Shown here in pieces: positions 14,201 through 21,000 of a DNA stretch of 64,000 nt. The stretch's first letter is position 1. Each line of letters begins with the position of its first letter. The notes under the pieces were generated by a model. The model did no database searches. It was not told the origin of the DNA and worked only from the letters and a program-made list of their open reading frames with translations. The stretch lies in IMG/VR virus record IMGVR_UViG_3300020810_001156, positions 124,001 to 188,000 of that record, one strand, 5' to 3'. The position numbers were made by a program, and so were the translations under genes. This DNA is from a virus.

Positions 14201-15991
14201 AGTGGAACAAGCGGAACTTCAGCAACATCTGGCTCATCTGGTTCATCAGGAACATCTGGTTTAACTGGAACTTCTGGTAGTACAGGTTCATCGGGTACAT
14301 CAGCTGAAGGTACTTCAGGTTCTTCTGGTACAAGTGGTGCTGGGACATCTGGAACATCTGGAATCAATGGAACAAGCGGTTCAACTGGAACTGCTGGTAC
14401 TTCTGGATTAGATGGTACTTTCTTTGGTAGTAGTGGAACAACAGGTACTGGGGGTACTTCTGGTACTTCTGGAGCTGGTACTTCTGGTACTTCTGGTTTT
14501 GATGGTATAAATGGTACAGCTGGCACAAGCGGTGTTGATGGTACATTTTTTGGTACTAGTGGTACAACTGGTACATCAGGTTCTTCTGGTTCGACTGGTA
14601 CATCAGGTACAAGTGGTTTAGGTTCATCGGGTACTTCTGGTTTAGATGGCACTTTCTTCGGTTCAGCAGGTACTTCTGGTACATCTGGTGCTGGTACAAG
14701 CGGAAGTAGTGGTACAACTGGTACTTCGGGTTCTTCTGGTTTAGATGGAACTAACTTTGGTTCAGCTGGTACATCAGGTACTTCTGGTTCAACTGGAACT
14801 TCAGGTTCGGCTGGTACTTCTGGTTCGACTGGTACATCAGGTACAAGTGGTTTAGATGGAACTAACTTTGGTTCATCAGGTACTTCTGGTGTAACTGGTA
14901 CTTCTGGAACAACAGGTACTGATGGTTCATCTGGAACTTCTGGTTCTTCTGGTTTAGATGGTACAAATTTTGGTTCGGCAGGTTCATCAGGTACTTCTGG
15001 TATAACTGGTTCTTCAGGAACATCTGGTTCTGGTACTTCGGGTACTTCTGGATTGGGTACTAATGGTACATCAGGTACATCAGCTGAAGGTAGTAGTGGT
15101 TCTTCGGGTACATCAGGAGCTGGTACAGATGGTTCTGCTGGTAGTACTGGTTCAGCTGGTACTTCTGGAACAAGTGGTACTTCTGGTTTAAATGGAACAT
15201 TCTTCGGAAGTAGTGGTACATCGGCAACTTCTGGAACAACAGGTACTGATGGTTCATCTGGAACTGCTGGTTCTTCTGGTACAAGTGGATTAAATGGAAC
15301 ATTCTTCGGAAGTAGTGGTTCATCGGGTACAACTGGAACTGGTGGTACTTCGGGTGTAAGTGGTTCAGATGGAACATCTGGACTTGGTAGCAGTGGTACA
15401 TCGGGTACTTCTGCGATAGGTTCATCTGGAACTGGTGGTACATCGGGTACTTCTGGAGTTGATGCAACCGGAACCGCTGGTACATCGGGTACTTCTGGAG
15501 CTGGTACTTCTGGTACTTCTGGATTACTTGAGTTAAATGGTGTAACACCAAATGGTGTAATTACCTATAATGGTACTGGAAATGAAGCAACTGTTGAGAG
15601 TAATCTTATTTATGATGGAGTTACATTAGAAGTACCACAAATATCAGGTTCAGTTTATATTGAATCAAAAATCTTTATTGAACTTTATAAAGATTTAGGA
15701 GCTGGTGCCAATGTAACAATCGATTTAGAACAAGGAAATAACTTCGAATATGAAGTAAATAATAACTGTACATTTACATTCTCAAACCCACCAGGAAATC
15801 CAAAAGCATTTGGATTCACATTGGTGATAGAAAATGGTGGAGCATTTACAGTAAGTTGGCCAACTGGAGTATTGTGGGCAAATGGTAACGCACCAACGCT
15901 AACAACATCTGGTAAAGATATCTTAGTATTCTATACTTATGATACGGGAACAACTTATTATGGTTTCCTAAGTGCAGCAAATATGAGTTAA
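2219..15991 (+). CDS. Giant modular tail fibre / adhesin (4590 aa)
   Basis: This is a single open frame of 4590 residues. The N-terminal two thirds carry 28 copies (my count) of a fibre module with G-S/D-G-x2-L-F/T-D/N-I-P followed by ITSGSVTASVSP-x2-GF. Three cupredoxin-like domains are embedded (nt about 7289-7615, 7987-8310 and 11806-12130). A conserved phage fibre domain beginning KWNETDGTLDLGMKG covers about 8535-9190. A beta domain (VTIVHNFDVAYPIVQVYETG) lies at about 10480-10690. Two proline-free Gly-X-Y regions follow (11359-11800 and 12134-15520). The C-terminal 150 residues hold a compact domain (SWPTGVLWANG, TSGKDILVFYTYDTGTTYYG) found at the ends of other phage fibres. The overall picture is a long trimeric receptor-binding fibre. 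It starts 15 nt after the previous stop and is probably cotranscribed. Confidence 0.85.
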   Translation: MGQLLSGKVKVTRPQDVSLDRYQYLSLSEAEPNLGVPESGSISSGSFALVASDDAGNRLFVTKIQLEEFSGSFSGSFQGDGSQLTNLPLVEDASRLISGSASASISPQTGFLVNTSGSFDGGLTVDGNGRFTGDLVVDNKIVAREILVEFISSSIFFSSGSNKFGDELTDRQEFTGSVEITGSLTTDGVVEIPFDSAGFFSGSGEGLTNIPRSALTEDALVTNKITSGSVTASVDPQRGFILEDTEGDVKAEFSGSVFVSSSVSASIFSGSGAGLFDIPRSALTEDALVTNKITSGSVTASVSPDEGFKVESLESGSQITGSIKVSGSITLADGESYSGSGANLFDIPLSALSTETLIATSLESGSVTASVSPDEGFKVESLESGSQITGSIRISGSITLSDGETYSGSGADLFDIPRSALTEDALVTNQITSGSVTASVSPQGFFKVESTGSVKTELSGSLFVSGGISGSFFSGSGAGLFDIPLSALAEEVVAATKIQDGNVTASVDEQNGFIVISEASGSQFTGSLFVSGGVTLEDGIYTGDGSGLFNIPISNLAGDSPRIASGSATASVDPEDGFKFFGADRAEFSSSLFVSESIEAKEISGSFSGSGANLFDIPESALSFEISKITSGSVTASVDAEDGFVVTSIASGSTFFGEVRVESGSSYSGSGAKLFDIPVAAIVDLDTSLIFSGSITASTNPEDGFVVTSIESGSTFFGDVKLSSGSVFSGSGRDLFDIPRSALTEDALLSSFIASGSVTASVSPVFGFRLEGTNRAEFSSSVFVESGVSASVFSGSGAGLTDIPESALAFDINKISSGSATASISPNEGFVVNTFSKFEFPVSASMFSGSGAGLFDIPQSALTEEAFRIASGSATASVSPNLGFVVNTSSLFEQDVRIDSDLVVTGRITTNELYTNFISSSIVYSSGSNIFGDSAEDKQTLIGETEIVGNVTASGIISSSFEGDGSRLFNIPLNALSEEAFRIASGSVSASLLYKSGSDEPSLFRVEDTTRKEIRTELSGSLGVSGSLSASMFSGSGEGLFDIPRSALAPDALLSNLIATGSITASLNPNGGMNVNTFTTITGGLFVKAEQTPGQAEVSLIELGDTTRISGSLFISESVTASLFQGDGSGLFNIPAAQLSGDSPRIASGSATASISPNLGFQVNVPATFDSSISASTTIFAKDVEVTDDVTADRFIGNEVSGAFSGSGRDLFDIPRSALTEDALLTNNITSGSITASVIVVPPESGSNIFRVEDSTGTTKSEFSGSVFVSESITSKFFIGDGSQLTNVQAEESPVIASGSATASVESGEFFIVNAGSGSQFTSSIDITGSVVISNDLTASKINVDELDATIITSEEFTGSFSGSFAGDGSQLNNIPFTSLSGDAPRIGSGSVTASTDPDRGFVVESLDSGSLFTGSLFVSGNVQINDGIFKGDGAGLFNIPQSALAEDSPRIASGSVTASVSPNLGFVVNTSGSIQGDLTIDNDLYVSGAINARELNVTFIDSVVITSSGSNTFGNSLDNRQEFTGSVFVTNSLDVDGVITGDGSGLFNIPQSALTEEAFRIASGSVSASVTPERGFFVESTESGSEFTGSVKISGSLDVNEGFKVGTDITASEGTVSASFFVGDGSQLTNLPAAEFAEEAKRIASGSATASISPNLGFVVNTTTNLEDDVRITGSFIVSSSNGFVDTGSINTTFNVINEGSSAYRFSGGVVGDNPTITIVRGLTYTFNVNAPSHPFYIKTQNSDGTEFEYSGSVITNNGTENGTITWIVSGSAPNTLYYNCENHLAMAGEFNIVDEIPLYGQIDLIGDTEVVGNLNITGSTFVTGNLDVSNTITANEVSASKFLGDFSGSFSGSGRDLFNIPLSALAEDVLPRSFIASGSVTASVSPNNGFEVNSSASIEGNLKVIGDTFVTGGLVISSSITEVEAVSQSFYITFNADSSSYLVDSVEEPTLTLVRGIEYTFNVNTPNYNFYLKTNNTTGSGDLFSTGVTNNGEDSGSIVFTVPQSAPGTLYYISEESSSLSGSIRVADNLNINERIAFEGKTEVSGNLDVSQTIIANDGSITNDLIVGDTTTTEKLVANHITASSITASYLDFINFDNGIQSVAGRLKWNETDGTLDLGMKGNEATLQLGQELYYPPVVNKDGNNLINGTLVMVDPAQPAQGNRIRVIKSVTDGTYAEDLLVGILTEPIDNNQEGFVTWFGYVRGVQINALESGSLKDSGSVWAEGDILYGDPQRPGGLTNVQPEAPNLKSSIAVVTAKNGNNVTLLVRPHLGDHLYDLHDVQITTSDAILVDSGSIKSDDGDLLVWNSGSQRWENTRENLELSGSFSGSFAGDGSQLTNISLANLSFDVNRLVTGSVTASVSNDGKFVVESTGSVRTELSGSLFVSESIEIGGIYTGDGSGLTNISLANLAFDVAQIVTGSVTASTNEDGRFIVEDPFGGVKSEFSGSVEISQSLNVGGVISGDGSGLTNISIANLAFDADRIATGSVTASIDESGFFRVFSTSSVKSEFSGSVFISESISASLFVGDGGGLFNIPAEALQDLELDRIKSGSGEAVIDPNQLTVNVPLSASLFRGDGGGLFNIPAESLTDLELDLITSGSTFAQVSDNNGFVVFAPESGSQLTGSLFVSGAISLISGSSFSGSGRNLFDIPADAIFDLDQTRITSGSVTASVSPVQGFVVNTSASIEGDLTVQNDITVNDITANDITASVFRGGLLSGSFEGAYRGEGDAEDREILIFDAASNKFVPVPESTPTTTEPFSNATEVTIVHNFDVAYPIVQVYETGSNGMIIPLAIESIDNNTVKVKFSGLTSGQIVVGSGGSKISGAISGDNVIGTVSSASYAIFAETAGTASSVAGLDSASLAALQDLENFVRNEQTASMTVLSSSFAITASYAENAEVSVDLSEYIQNSQTSSMSVATSSYSLFAVTASYALNAGAGGGGTDLYIFETGSVVNGLVGNMNFTGSGVSVTPSGSDGVLVEVLSNSTGDGFPFSGKAELSGSLNVTGSLVVTGSVFLDLETGSSNDLVIYDTTNKKLQTKSIAEVAGTSGTTGTAGTSGTAGTTGSSGTTGSSGTSGIDGTSGTSGTDGTSGSSGTTGSSGTTGSAGTSGSSGTSGSDGTSGSSGTSGSSGSSGSSGTTGSSGTTGSAGTSGSSGTSGTSGSSGTSGSTGTAGTSGTSGTSGSSGSSGTSGIEGGGMFVVRSNGFVYNIDGTSGDFPTLTVVRGELFYFDVSNVSSSHPFALRLADGNTSAVPGTTNNDPTNGNHSTNVLIKYRVPENAPDSIVYQCAIHSSMIGTIEIVDKNGSSGTSATSGTSGTSGTSGTSGTSGTDGSTGSAGTSGTAGTTGSSGTTGSFGTSGSSGTRGTSGTSGTDGSTGSAGSTGSAGSSGTTGSTGTSGSSGSSGTSGTSGTDGSTGSGGTSGSSGSAGTSGTSGTSGSAGTSGTSGSAGTSGSSGSSGSTGSSGTTGSEGTSGSSGTSGTSGSSGSSGSSGSSGSTGSAGTSGIGTDGTSGSSGTNGTSGSSGTSSTSGTSGSTGSSGTTGSEGTSGTSGTSGTAGTSGSSSTSGTSGSSGTSATSGTSGTSGTSGTSGSDGSTGSAGSAGSSGSSGTSGSSGTSGAQGTSGSAGTSGSSGTSGEQGTSGSAGTSGSTGSAGTTGSAGSTGSAGTSGTSGTSGSDGTSGTSGLDGTAGTSGSSGTSGSTGSAGTSGTSGTNGTSGTSGTDGTSGTSGTTGSAGSSGTSGSSGESGSSGTSGTDGSSGTSGSDGTSGTTGTAGTSGSGGTTGSAGTSGTSATSGTSGTSGTSGSSGSAGSAGSTGTAGSGGTSGTSAEGSSGTSGTTGTGGTSGTTGSGGTSGTSGSAGSTGTGGTSGTSAEGTSGSAGTSGTNGTSGTSGTDGTSGSTGTAGSGGSSGTSAEGSSGTSGTSGINGTSGSAGTSGSSSTSGTSGTSGLDGTFFGSSGTSGTGGSAGTSGAGTDGSAGTSGSSGTSGLDGTFFGSSGTSGTSATSGSSGSSGTSGLTGTSGSTGSSGTSAEGTSGSSGTSGAGTSGTSGINGTSGSTGTAGTSGLDGTFFGSSGTTGTGGTSGTSGAGTSGTSGFDGINGTAGTSGVDGTFFGTSGTTGTSGSSGSTGTSGTSGLGSSGTSGLDGTFFGSAGTSGTSGAGTSGSSGTTGTSGSSGLDGTNFGSAGTSGTSGSTGTSGSAGTSGSTGTSGTSGLDGTNFGSSGTSGVTGTSGTTGTDGSSGTSGSSGLDGTNFGSAGSSGTSGITGSSGTSGSGTSGTSGLGTNGTSGTSAEGSSGSSGTSGAGTDGSAGSTGSAGTSGTSGTSGLNGTFFGSSGTSATSGTTGTDGSSGTAGSSGTSGLNGTFFGSSGSSGTTGTGGTSGVSGSDGTSGLGSSGTSGTSAIGSSGTGGTSGTSGVDATGTAGTSGTSGAGTSGTSGLLELNGVTPNGVITYNGTGNEATVESNLIYDGVTLEVPQISGSVYIESKIFIELYKDLGAGANVTIDLEQGNNFEYEVNNNCTFTFSNPPGNPKAFGFTLVIENGGAFTVSWPTGVLWANGNAPTLTTSGKDILVFYTYDTGTTYYGFLSAANMS
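7289..7615 (+). other. Cupredoxin-like domain 1 in giant fibre (ligands intact)
   Basis: Within the 4590-residue fibre, a plastocyanin-like beta domain contains SHPFYIKT and YYNCENHLAMAGEF. The candidate type 1 copper ligands are H1735, C1782, H1785 and M1788 (fibre numbering). The Cys-x2-His-x2-Met spacing is one residue shorter than I expect for classical plastocyanin, so metal binding is inferred rather than shown. Confidence 0.55.
7987..8310 (+). other. Degenerate cupredoxin-like domain 2 in giant fibre
   Basis: The fold framework repeats domain 1 (PTLTLVRGIEYTFNVNTP, then SAPGTLYYISEESSSLSG). However, the His of SHPF is replaced by Asn-Tyr-Asn-Phe, and the C-x2-H-x2-M segment has become SEESSSL. 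It is therefore very unlikely to bind copper and is probably kept as a structural spacer. Confidence 0.5.
8535..9190 (+). other. Conserved phage fibre domain (KWNETDGTLDLGMKG type)
   Basis: A non-repetitive 220-residue block separates the first 22 GSG modules from the last six. It includes GTLDLGMKGNEATLQLGQE, GFVTWFGYVRGVQ, GDILYGDPQRPGGLT and LHDVQI. I recognise this as a domain shared by many large phage fibres; its biochemical role is unknown to me. Confidence 0.55.
11359..11800 (+). repeat. Collagen-like Gly-X-Y region 1
   Basis: Glycine occurs every third residue, with X and Y almost always Thr, Ser or Ala (GTSGTTGTAGTSG style). No proline is present. DNA repeats are built on GGTACATCTGGT and GGTTCTTCTGGT variants. 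Confidence 0.8.
11806..12130 (+). other. Cupredoxin-like domain 3 in giant fibre (ligands intact)
   Basis: This domain is inserted between the two Gly-X-Y regions. It contains SSHPFALRL and VYQCAIHSSMIGTIEI, with candidate copper ligands H3240, C3289, H3292 and M3295. The order and spacing of ligands are the same as in domain 1. Confidence 0.55.
12134..15520 (+). repeat. Collagen-like Gly-X-Y region 2 (about 1130 residues)
   Basis: An uninterrupted Gly-X-Y register rich in Gly-Thr-Ser, Gly-Ser-Ser and Gly-Thr-Ala, with no proline. About ten short interruptions of the type LDGTFFG or LDGTNFG occur in the 3' half. Because the repeats lack stops on other frames, long spurious ORFs appear opposite this region. 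Confidence 0.8.
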
Positions 15992-16007
15992 CAAATAGTT
16001 ATATAAA

Positions 16008-16889
16008 ATGGGAATAGCAAGAAGATTAACAAGTGTAACAGGAGGAGAATTGGAATCATTTATTTTTAGAATAGTAACAACTTCGGCAAATCAAACATAT
16101 GAATTGCCTATCGCCGATTATGGGAGTAATACACCTAATTTTACAGTAAATTGGGATGATGGTACTGATAATGTAATACAATCTTCATCTGATGTGAATA
16201 AATTACATACTTTTAGTTCAGCCGGTACTTATGATATTGAATTAAATGGAACTGTACCTTCTTTTAAGGTAGATAACAATTCCTTATATAGAAGTTTATA
16301 TACAGCGGTTATTTCTTGGGGTCAATGCTCATTTAGAACTATAAACTTTCATGGTTGTAATAATTTAACATCATTACCAACTACTGATTTTGAAGGATTA
16401 AGTACTATATTTAATTTGGATAACTTTTTAAGAAGTAGTGGTATAACAACACTACCAACTGGTTTATTAGATTATATGGTAAATGTAACATCTTTGGTAG
16501 ATAGTTTTTCGTTTATGCAAATATCATCAATTCCAAGTGGATTTTTTGATAGTTGTACTCAAATAACATCATTCAACTCCACATTTAACCAATGTTTTAG
16601 TTTAAGTGCTATTCCATCTGGGTTATTTGATAATAATACAAATGTAACCAACTTTTCATCAACATTTAAAAGTTGTACATCAATTGGTTCAATCCCAACG
16701 GGATTATTCGATAATTGCACATCAGTTACAACATTTTTCTCAGTATTTAGAATGCCAACAACTTCTAATTCATTAGTTGGAAATGCTCCAGAACTTTGGA
16801 CTAGAAATCCAGTTCCGTTGGGATTATATGCATTTAGAAATGCAACGGGATTAAGTAATTACGCATCAATACCAGCAAATTGGAAATAA
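16008..16889 (+). CDS. PKD-like plus leucine-rich-repeat (BspA/DUF285-like) fibre-tip protein
   Basis: This 293-residue protein starts with a PKD/Ig-like domain (about residues 20-90: FTVNWDDGT ... HTFSSAGTYDIELNG). It is followed by leucine-rich-like repeats of about 23 residues with the pattern IP-x-GLFD-x-CT-x-V-x-F-x-STF-x-C (about residues 115-255). Such BspA/DUF285-type repeats are common on surface proteins that contact other cells. Directly downstream of the giant fibre, 16 nt after its stop, it is a good candidate for a distal receptor-binding subunit, which is an inference. There is no signal peptide, consistent with a virion protein. It could instead be a baseplate decoration. Confidence 0.65.
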   Translation: MGIARRLTSVTGGELESFIFRIVTTSANQTYELPIADYGSNTPNFTVNWDDGTDNVIQSSSDVNKLHTFSSAGTYDIELNGTVPSFKVDNNSLYRSLYTAVISWGQCSFRTINFHGCNNLTSLPTTDFEGLSTIFNLDNFLRSSGITTLPTGLLDYMVNVTSLVDSFSFMQISSIPSGFFDSCTQITSFNSTFNQCFSLSAIPSGLFDNNTNVTNFSSTFKSCTSIGSIPTGLFDNCTSVTTFFSVFRMPTTSNSLVGNAPELWTRNPVPLGLYAFRNATGLSNYASIPANWK

Positions 16890-16901
16890 AAATATAAAGT
16901 T

Positions 16902-17360
16902 ATGTATATAAAAGTAAGCGGTTCAGAAATAACATATCCATACACCTTAGATAATTTAAGGAATGATAATACTAATGTTAGTTTTCCAAAAAACTTAACA
17001 AATGATATATTGGCATCTTTTCACACATATCCAATAATATATGTGGCTGTTGATATTGATTCCGATTATGAAAAAAATTATGTTGAAGGTACTCCAATTC
17101 AAAGCGGTTCTGTTTATGTTCAGAATTGGATAACTTCTTCGGCATCTGTTGAAGAAATTGCACAAAGAAAAGAAGAAAAGTGGACAGAAATTAGAGAAAT
17201 ACGAAATAATTTATTAAGTGAATGTGATTGGACACAAATGAATGATACTCCAATTAGTGGTTCTAAATTAACTGAATGGCAAACATACAGACAATCATTA
17301 AGAGATATTACATCCCAATCAAATCCATTTGAAATAACTTGGCCCACTAAGCCGGAGTAG
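16902..17360 (+). CDS. Phage tail (fibre) assembly chaperone-like protein
   Basis: 152 residues. The C-terminal half matches the phage tail assembly chaperone family: EKWTEIREIRNNLLSECDWT, then EWQTYRQSLRDI and a final WPTKPE. In that family the conserved signature is R-x2-R-x2-L-L-x3-D-W-T ... W-x2-YR-x2-LRDI ... WP. The N-terminal part (about residues 1-90) is not recognised and may bind the fibre. Family members lie beside fibre genes and help fold or attach them, and the position between two fibre blocks fits. It starts 12 nt after the upstream stop with an A-rich leader. Confidence 0.7.
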   Translation: MYIKVSGSEITYPYTLDNLRNDNTNVSFPKNLTNDILASFHTYPIIYVAVDIDSDYEKNYVEGTPIQSGSVYVQNWITSSASVEEIAQRKEEKWTEIREIRNNLLSECDWTQMNDTPISGSKLTEWQTYRQSLRDITSQSNPFEITWPTKPE

Positions 17361-17375
17361 TAAACAAAAATTAGT

Positions 17376-17385
17376 TATATTTATA
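17376..17385 (+). promoter_or_regulatory. Putative phage late promoter element
   Basis: TATATTTATA (preceded by T) lies 23 nt before the ATG at 17409, in the gap after the assembly chaperone gene. Confidence 0.55.
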
Positions 17386-17408
17386 CCTATAACCAATGGA
17401 TTAGATAA

Positions 17409-17726
17409 ATGAGAATAGATTCACCCATTTTTTCAGGTTCGATTGAACAATCGTTATCAGCATACGCTGATTTAAGTGGTTCGTTTACTGGTTCCTTTAC
17501 TGGTTCCTTTACTGGAGATATATCGGTAACTGAAGCAGAGTTTGATAGATTGATTGTAAACGATACAATTACAATTGGTGAAGAAAATACAAGTGGTACG
17601 TCTGTAATTGTTTCTCAATCCATTCAAGTTAGTGGTTCTGTTAACATTGGACCTGATGATTCGTTCAATGTTGATGGAGTAAATGTTTTAGATTCAGCAA
17701 TCGCTTTTGCAATTGCTTTGGGATAA
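17409..17726 (+). CDS. Small fibre-module structural protein
   Basis: 105 residues. It contains three tandem GSFTGSFTGSFTGD-type units near residues 23-37 and an ITIGEENTSG... VSGSVNIGPDDSFNVDG stretch resembling single units of the giant fibres. The last 12 residues are hydrophobic (SAIAFAIALG). It is the first gene after a late-type promoter and leads the cluster that includes the second giant fibre. It is probably a short virion protein or fibre adaptor; the specific role is unknown. Confidence 0.5.
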   Translation: MRIDSPIFSGSIEQSLSAYADLSGSFTGSFTGSFTGDISVTEAEFDRLIVNDTITIGEENTSGTSVIVSQSIQVSGSVNIGPDDSFNVDGVNVLDSAIAFAIALG

Positions 17727-17737
17727 AGGAATAAAAT

Positions 17738-18070
17738 ATGGCAAATACATTTAAAAATAGTATTAAAGGACCCGCTGGAACAGGCGGTTTATCAGTTTAT
17801 ACCTGTCCTGCTGCAACTTCGGCAACTGTGATTGGTGTAAATGTGGCAAATATAGTATCACAAAATATTAATGTAGATGTTCAGATAACTGATAACTCTG
17901 CATCGGTAACTAAATATTTATTAAAAGGTGCTGTAATTCCACAAGGTTCTTCAACAATATTGGTTGGTGGGGAGCAAAAAGTAGTATTAGAAGCAAACGA
18001 TTCAATAACTGTAACATCTTCGGTGAATTCATCGGCAGATGTTGTAGTATCAGTATTAGAAATTACATAA
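17738..18070 (+). CDS. Small beta-domain virion protein
   Basis: 110 residues, probably an all-beta domain: TSATVIGVNVANI, VDVQITDNSAS, KGAVIPQGSSTILV, KVVLEANDSITVTS, VVVSVLEIT. Similar small beta-domain proteins occur near fibres in other phages. The same fold appears split around an insertion in the protein encoded at 1340. It starts 11 nt after the preceding gene and ends 11 nt before the second giant fibre, so it is likely translated from the same transcript. A role as a fibre or collar subunit is inferred. Confidence 0.55.
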   Translation: MANTFKNSIKGPAGTGGLSVYTCPAATSATVIGVNVANIVSQNINVDVQITDNSASVTKYLLKGAVIPQGSSTILVGGEQKVVLEANDSITVTSSVNSSADVVVSVLEIT

Positions 18071-18081
18071 AGTAATAATGT

Positions 18082-21000
18082 ATGAGCTATAAAGGTATAG
18101 ACCCAAATGGTATAAATCAGATTTCACAATCCTTAGTTTCACTTTATGTGAATGGGGAAAGGCAAATTGATATATCTACTGAAAATGTTGATATAATCAA
18201 TGACCTTAATGTTCAAGGTAGTGTATCTGCATCCATATTTAGTGGTAGTGGTGAGGAATTATTTAACATACCACCAACGGCTCTTACAACCGATGCTCAA
18301 AATCAAATATTTAGTGGTTCCGCAACAGCATCAATTTCACCTAATAAGGGATTTAAAGTAAATGTAGATACATCTATTAGTGGTGCATTAAATGTATCCG
18401 AATCTTTAACTGTTGGTGGAGTAATTAGTGGTGATGGTAGTGGAATTACAAATATTAATGCGGATTCCATTGGTGATATTGATAAATTAAAATCAGGTTC
18501 AGCTGAAGCTGTGATTTCACCAAATTTAGGATTTGAAATTAATGTAGATACTGAAATAAGTGGTACATTAGATATTAGTGGTTCGTTAAGAACAGATGAT
18601 ACTTTAAAAGTAGATAAATCTGCGGATATTGGTACTGATTTAGATGTTGGTAACAATGTAACAATAGGAAATGATTTAACGGTAGCAGGTAAAATTACTT
18701 CTACCGAACTTCATACAACATACTTATCATCTTCAGTAGTTTATGCTACTGGTTCAAACAAATTTGGTGATGGTGCTTCTGATAAGCAAGAGTTCACTGG
18801 TTCGGTTGGTATAAAGGGTGATTTAAGTGTTGATGGTAATATAGATTTTAGTGGAAACTTAACTGCAGATGATTTACCAACAGGTACTTCTTCTGAAGTT
18901 GTAGTTTTCGATACAACAACAGGTACATTCCAAAGAAAGTTTAACGCATCATCTTCTGGTACATCAGGTACCTCTGGTTCATCAGGTTCATCTGGTTCTG
19001 GTGGTACATCTGGTTCTGGTGGTACTTCGGGAACTTCGGGTTCTGGTGGTTCTTCTGGAACAAGCGGAAGTGGTGGTTCATCTGGAACATCTGGTTCTGG
19101 TGGTTCAAGTGGTACAAGCGGAAGTGGAGGTTCTTCTGGTACATCTGGTAGTGGAGGAACATCTGGTAGTGGAGGTTCATCTGGAACATCTGGTTCTGGT
19201 GGAACAAGTGGAACTTCTGGAAGTGGAGGTAGTTCAGGTACATCCGGCTCTGGTGGCTCAAGCGGTACATCAGGTAGTGGTGGTTCATCTGGAACAACTG
19301 GTTCATCAGGTACATCTGGTAGTGGTGGAACAAGTGGAGAAGATGGTACAAGTGGTACGGGAGGTTCTTCTGGTACAGGAGGTTCTTCTGGTACGGGAGG
19401 TTCAGCTGGTACATCGGGTAGTGCTGGTACTTCAGCAACTGCTGGAACGGCTGGTACATCGGGTTCAAGTGGTTCGAGTGGTACAACTGGTTCTGCTGGT
19501 ACATCAGGTTCTGGTGGAACAAGTGGTACATCAGGTAGTGGTGGTTCATCAGGAACTTCAGCATCTTCTGGTACGGGTGGTACATCGGGTAGTGGAGGAA
19601 CAAGTGGAACTTCTGGAAGTGGAGGTTCATCTGGAACAAGTGGTAGTGCAGGTTCAACGGGTTCAGCTGGTTCAAGTGGAACTGGTGGTTCTTCTGGTAG
19701 TGGTGGAAGTTCTGGGACAGCAGGAAGTGGAGGTTCGTCTGGAACAAGTGGTTCTGGTGGTACTTCTGGTACAACAGGTTCATCTGGGACAGGAGGTTCA
19801 GCAGGTACATCTGGAAGTGGGGGAACATCCGGCTCTGGTGGAACAAGTGGTAGTGGAGGTTCATCTGGAACATCAGGTAGTGGTGGTTCGAGTGGTATAA
19901 CTGGAGCAGGTGGTTCAGCTGGTACAAGTGGTAGTGGAGGAACTTCAGGTTCTTCGGGTACATCTGGTGATGATGGTACAAGTGGTAGTGGGGGAACATC
20001 TGGTTCGGGTGGTTCGTCTGGTACTTCAGCATCTTCTGGTACTGGTGGTACAGCTGGTACTTCTGGTAGTGGTGGTTCATCTGGTACAAGCGGTTCGGGT
20101 GGTACATCAGGTACTTCTGCAACCTCTGGTAGTGGTGGTTCTGCTGGTACTTCTGGCAGTGGTGGTTCTTCTGGAACATCTGGTAGTGGTGGTTCATCTG
20201 GTACAAGTGGTGAACAAGGAACTTCAGGTAGTGATGGTACATCTGGTAGTGGAGGAACATCTGGTAGTGGTGGAACTTCGGGCTCTGGTGGTTCAAGTGG
20301 TACAAGCGGTTCGGGTGGTACATCTGCAACTGCTGGTAGTGGGGGTACTTCTGGTAGCGGAGGTAGTTCGGGTACATCTGGTAGTGGAGGTTCTTCGGGA
20401 ACTGCTGGTAGCGGAGGTAGTTCGGGTACATCTGGTAGTGGAGGTTCTTCGGGAACTGCTGGTAGTGGAGGAACTTCGGGTTCTGGGGGTTCATCTGGAA
20501 CAAGCGGAAGTGGAGGAACTTCAGGTTCTGCTGGTTCTTCTGGAACACTTTCTCTAACTGGCAATACTGATAATGGTGTAATTACACTTAATGGTTCAGC
20601 ACCAAATGCAACTGTTGAATCAAATCTTACTTTTGATGGTACAACTCTTAATGTACAAGGTAACTTAACAGTAACAGGTACAACAACAACTGTTAATACT
20701 GAAACCATTAATTTAGCAGATAATATTATACTTCTTAACTCAAATGAGACTGGTACTCCTTCACAAAATGCTGGTATTGAGATTGAAAGAGGAACTGCTT
20801 CTAACAAACAATTTATTTGGAACGAATCTTCTGATAGATGGGTAGCCGATTCAAACTTACAAACTTCTGGTAATTTATATTCAACAGGTGGACAATTATT
20901 CTTAAATGAAACTGCTGGTGCAATAACCAAAATTACTAATGAAAATAATCTATCAATTTATTCAGACCACTTAGTAAACTTCTTAGAGAGTGATGCGAGT

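Noticed and set aside
12091-14652. 853-residue minus-strand ORF with VPEVPEVP-type repeats
   Set aside because: It lies wholly opposite the Gly-X-Y coding repeat; the repeat codons simply lack stops on the other strand. No start context, promoter or non-repetitive domain.
11359-15520. Tandem short DNA repeats that could be mistaken for a CRISPR array
   Set aside because: Repeats have no unique spacers of constant length and keep a protein reading frame throughout.
18741-20930. 729-residue minus-strand ORF opposite the second fibre
   Set aside because: Same cause as above: mirror of the Gly-Ser-Gly repeat.
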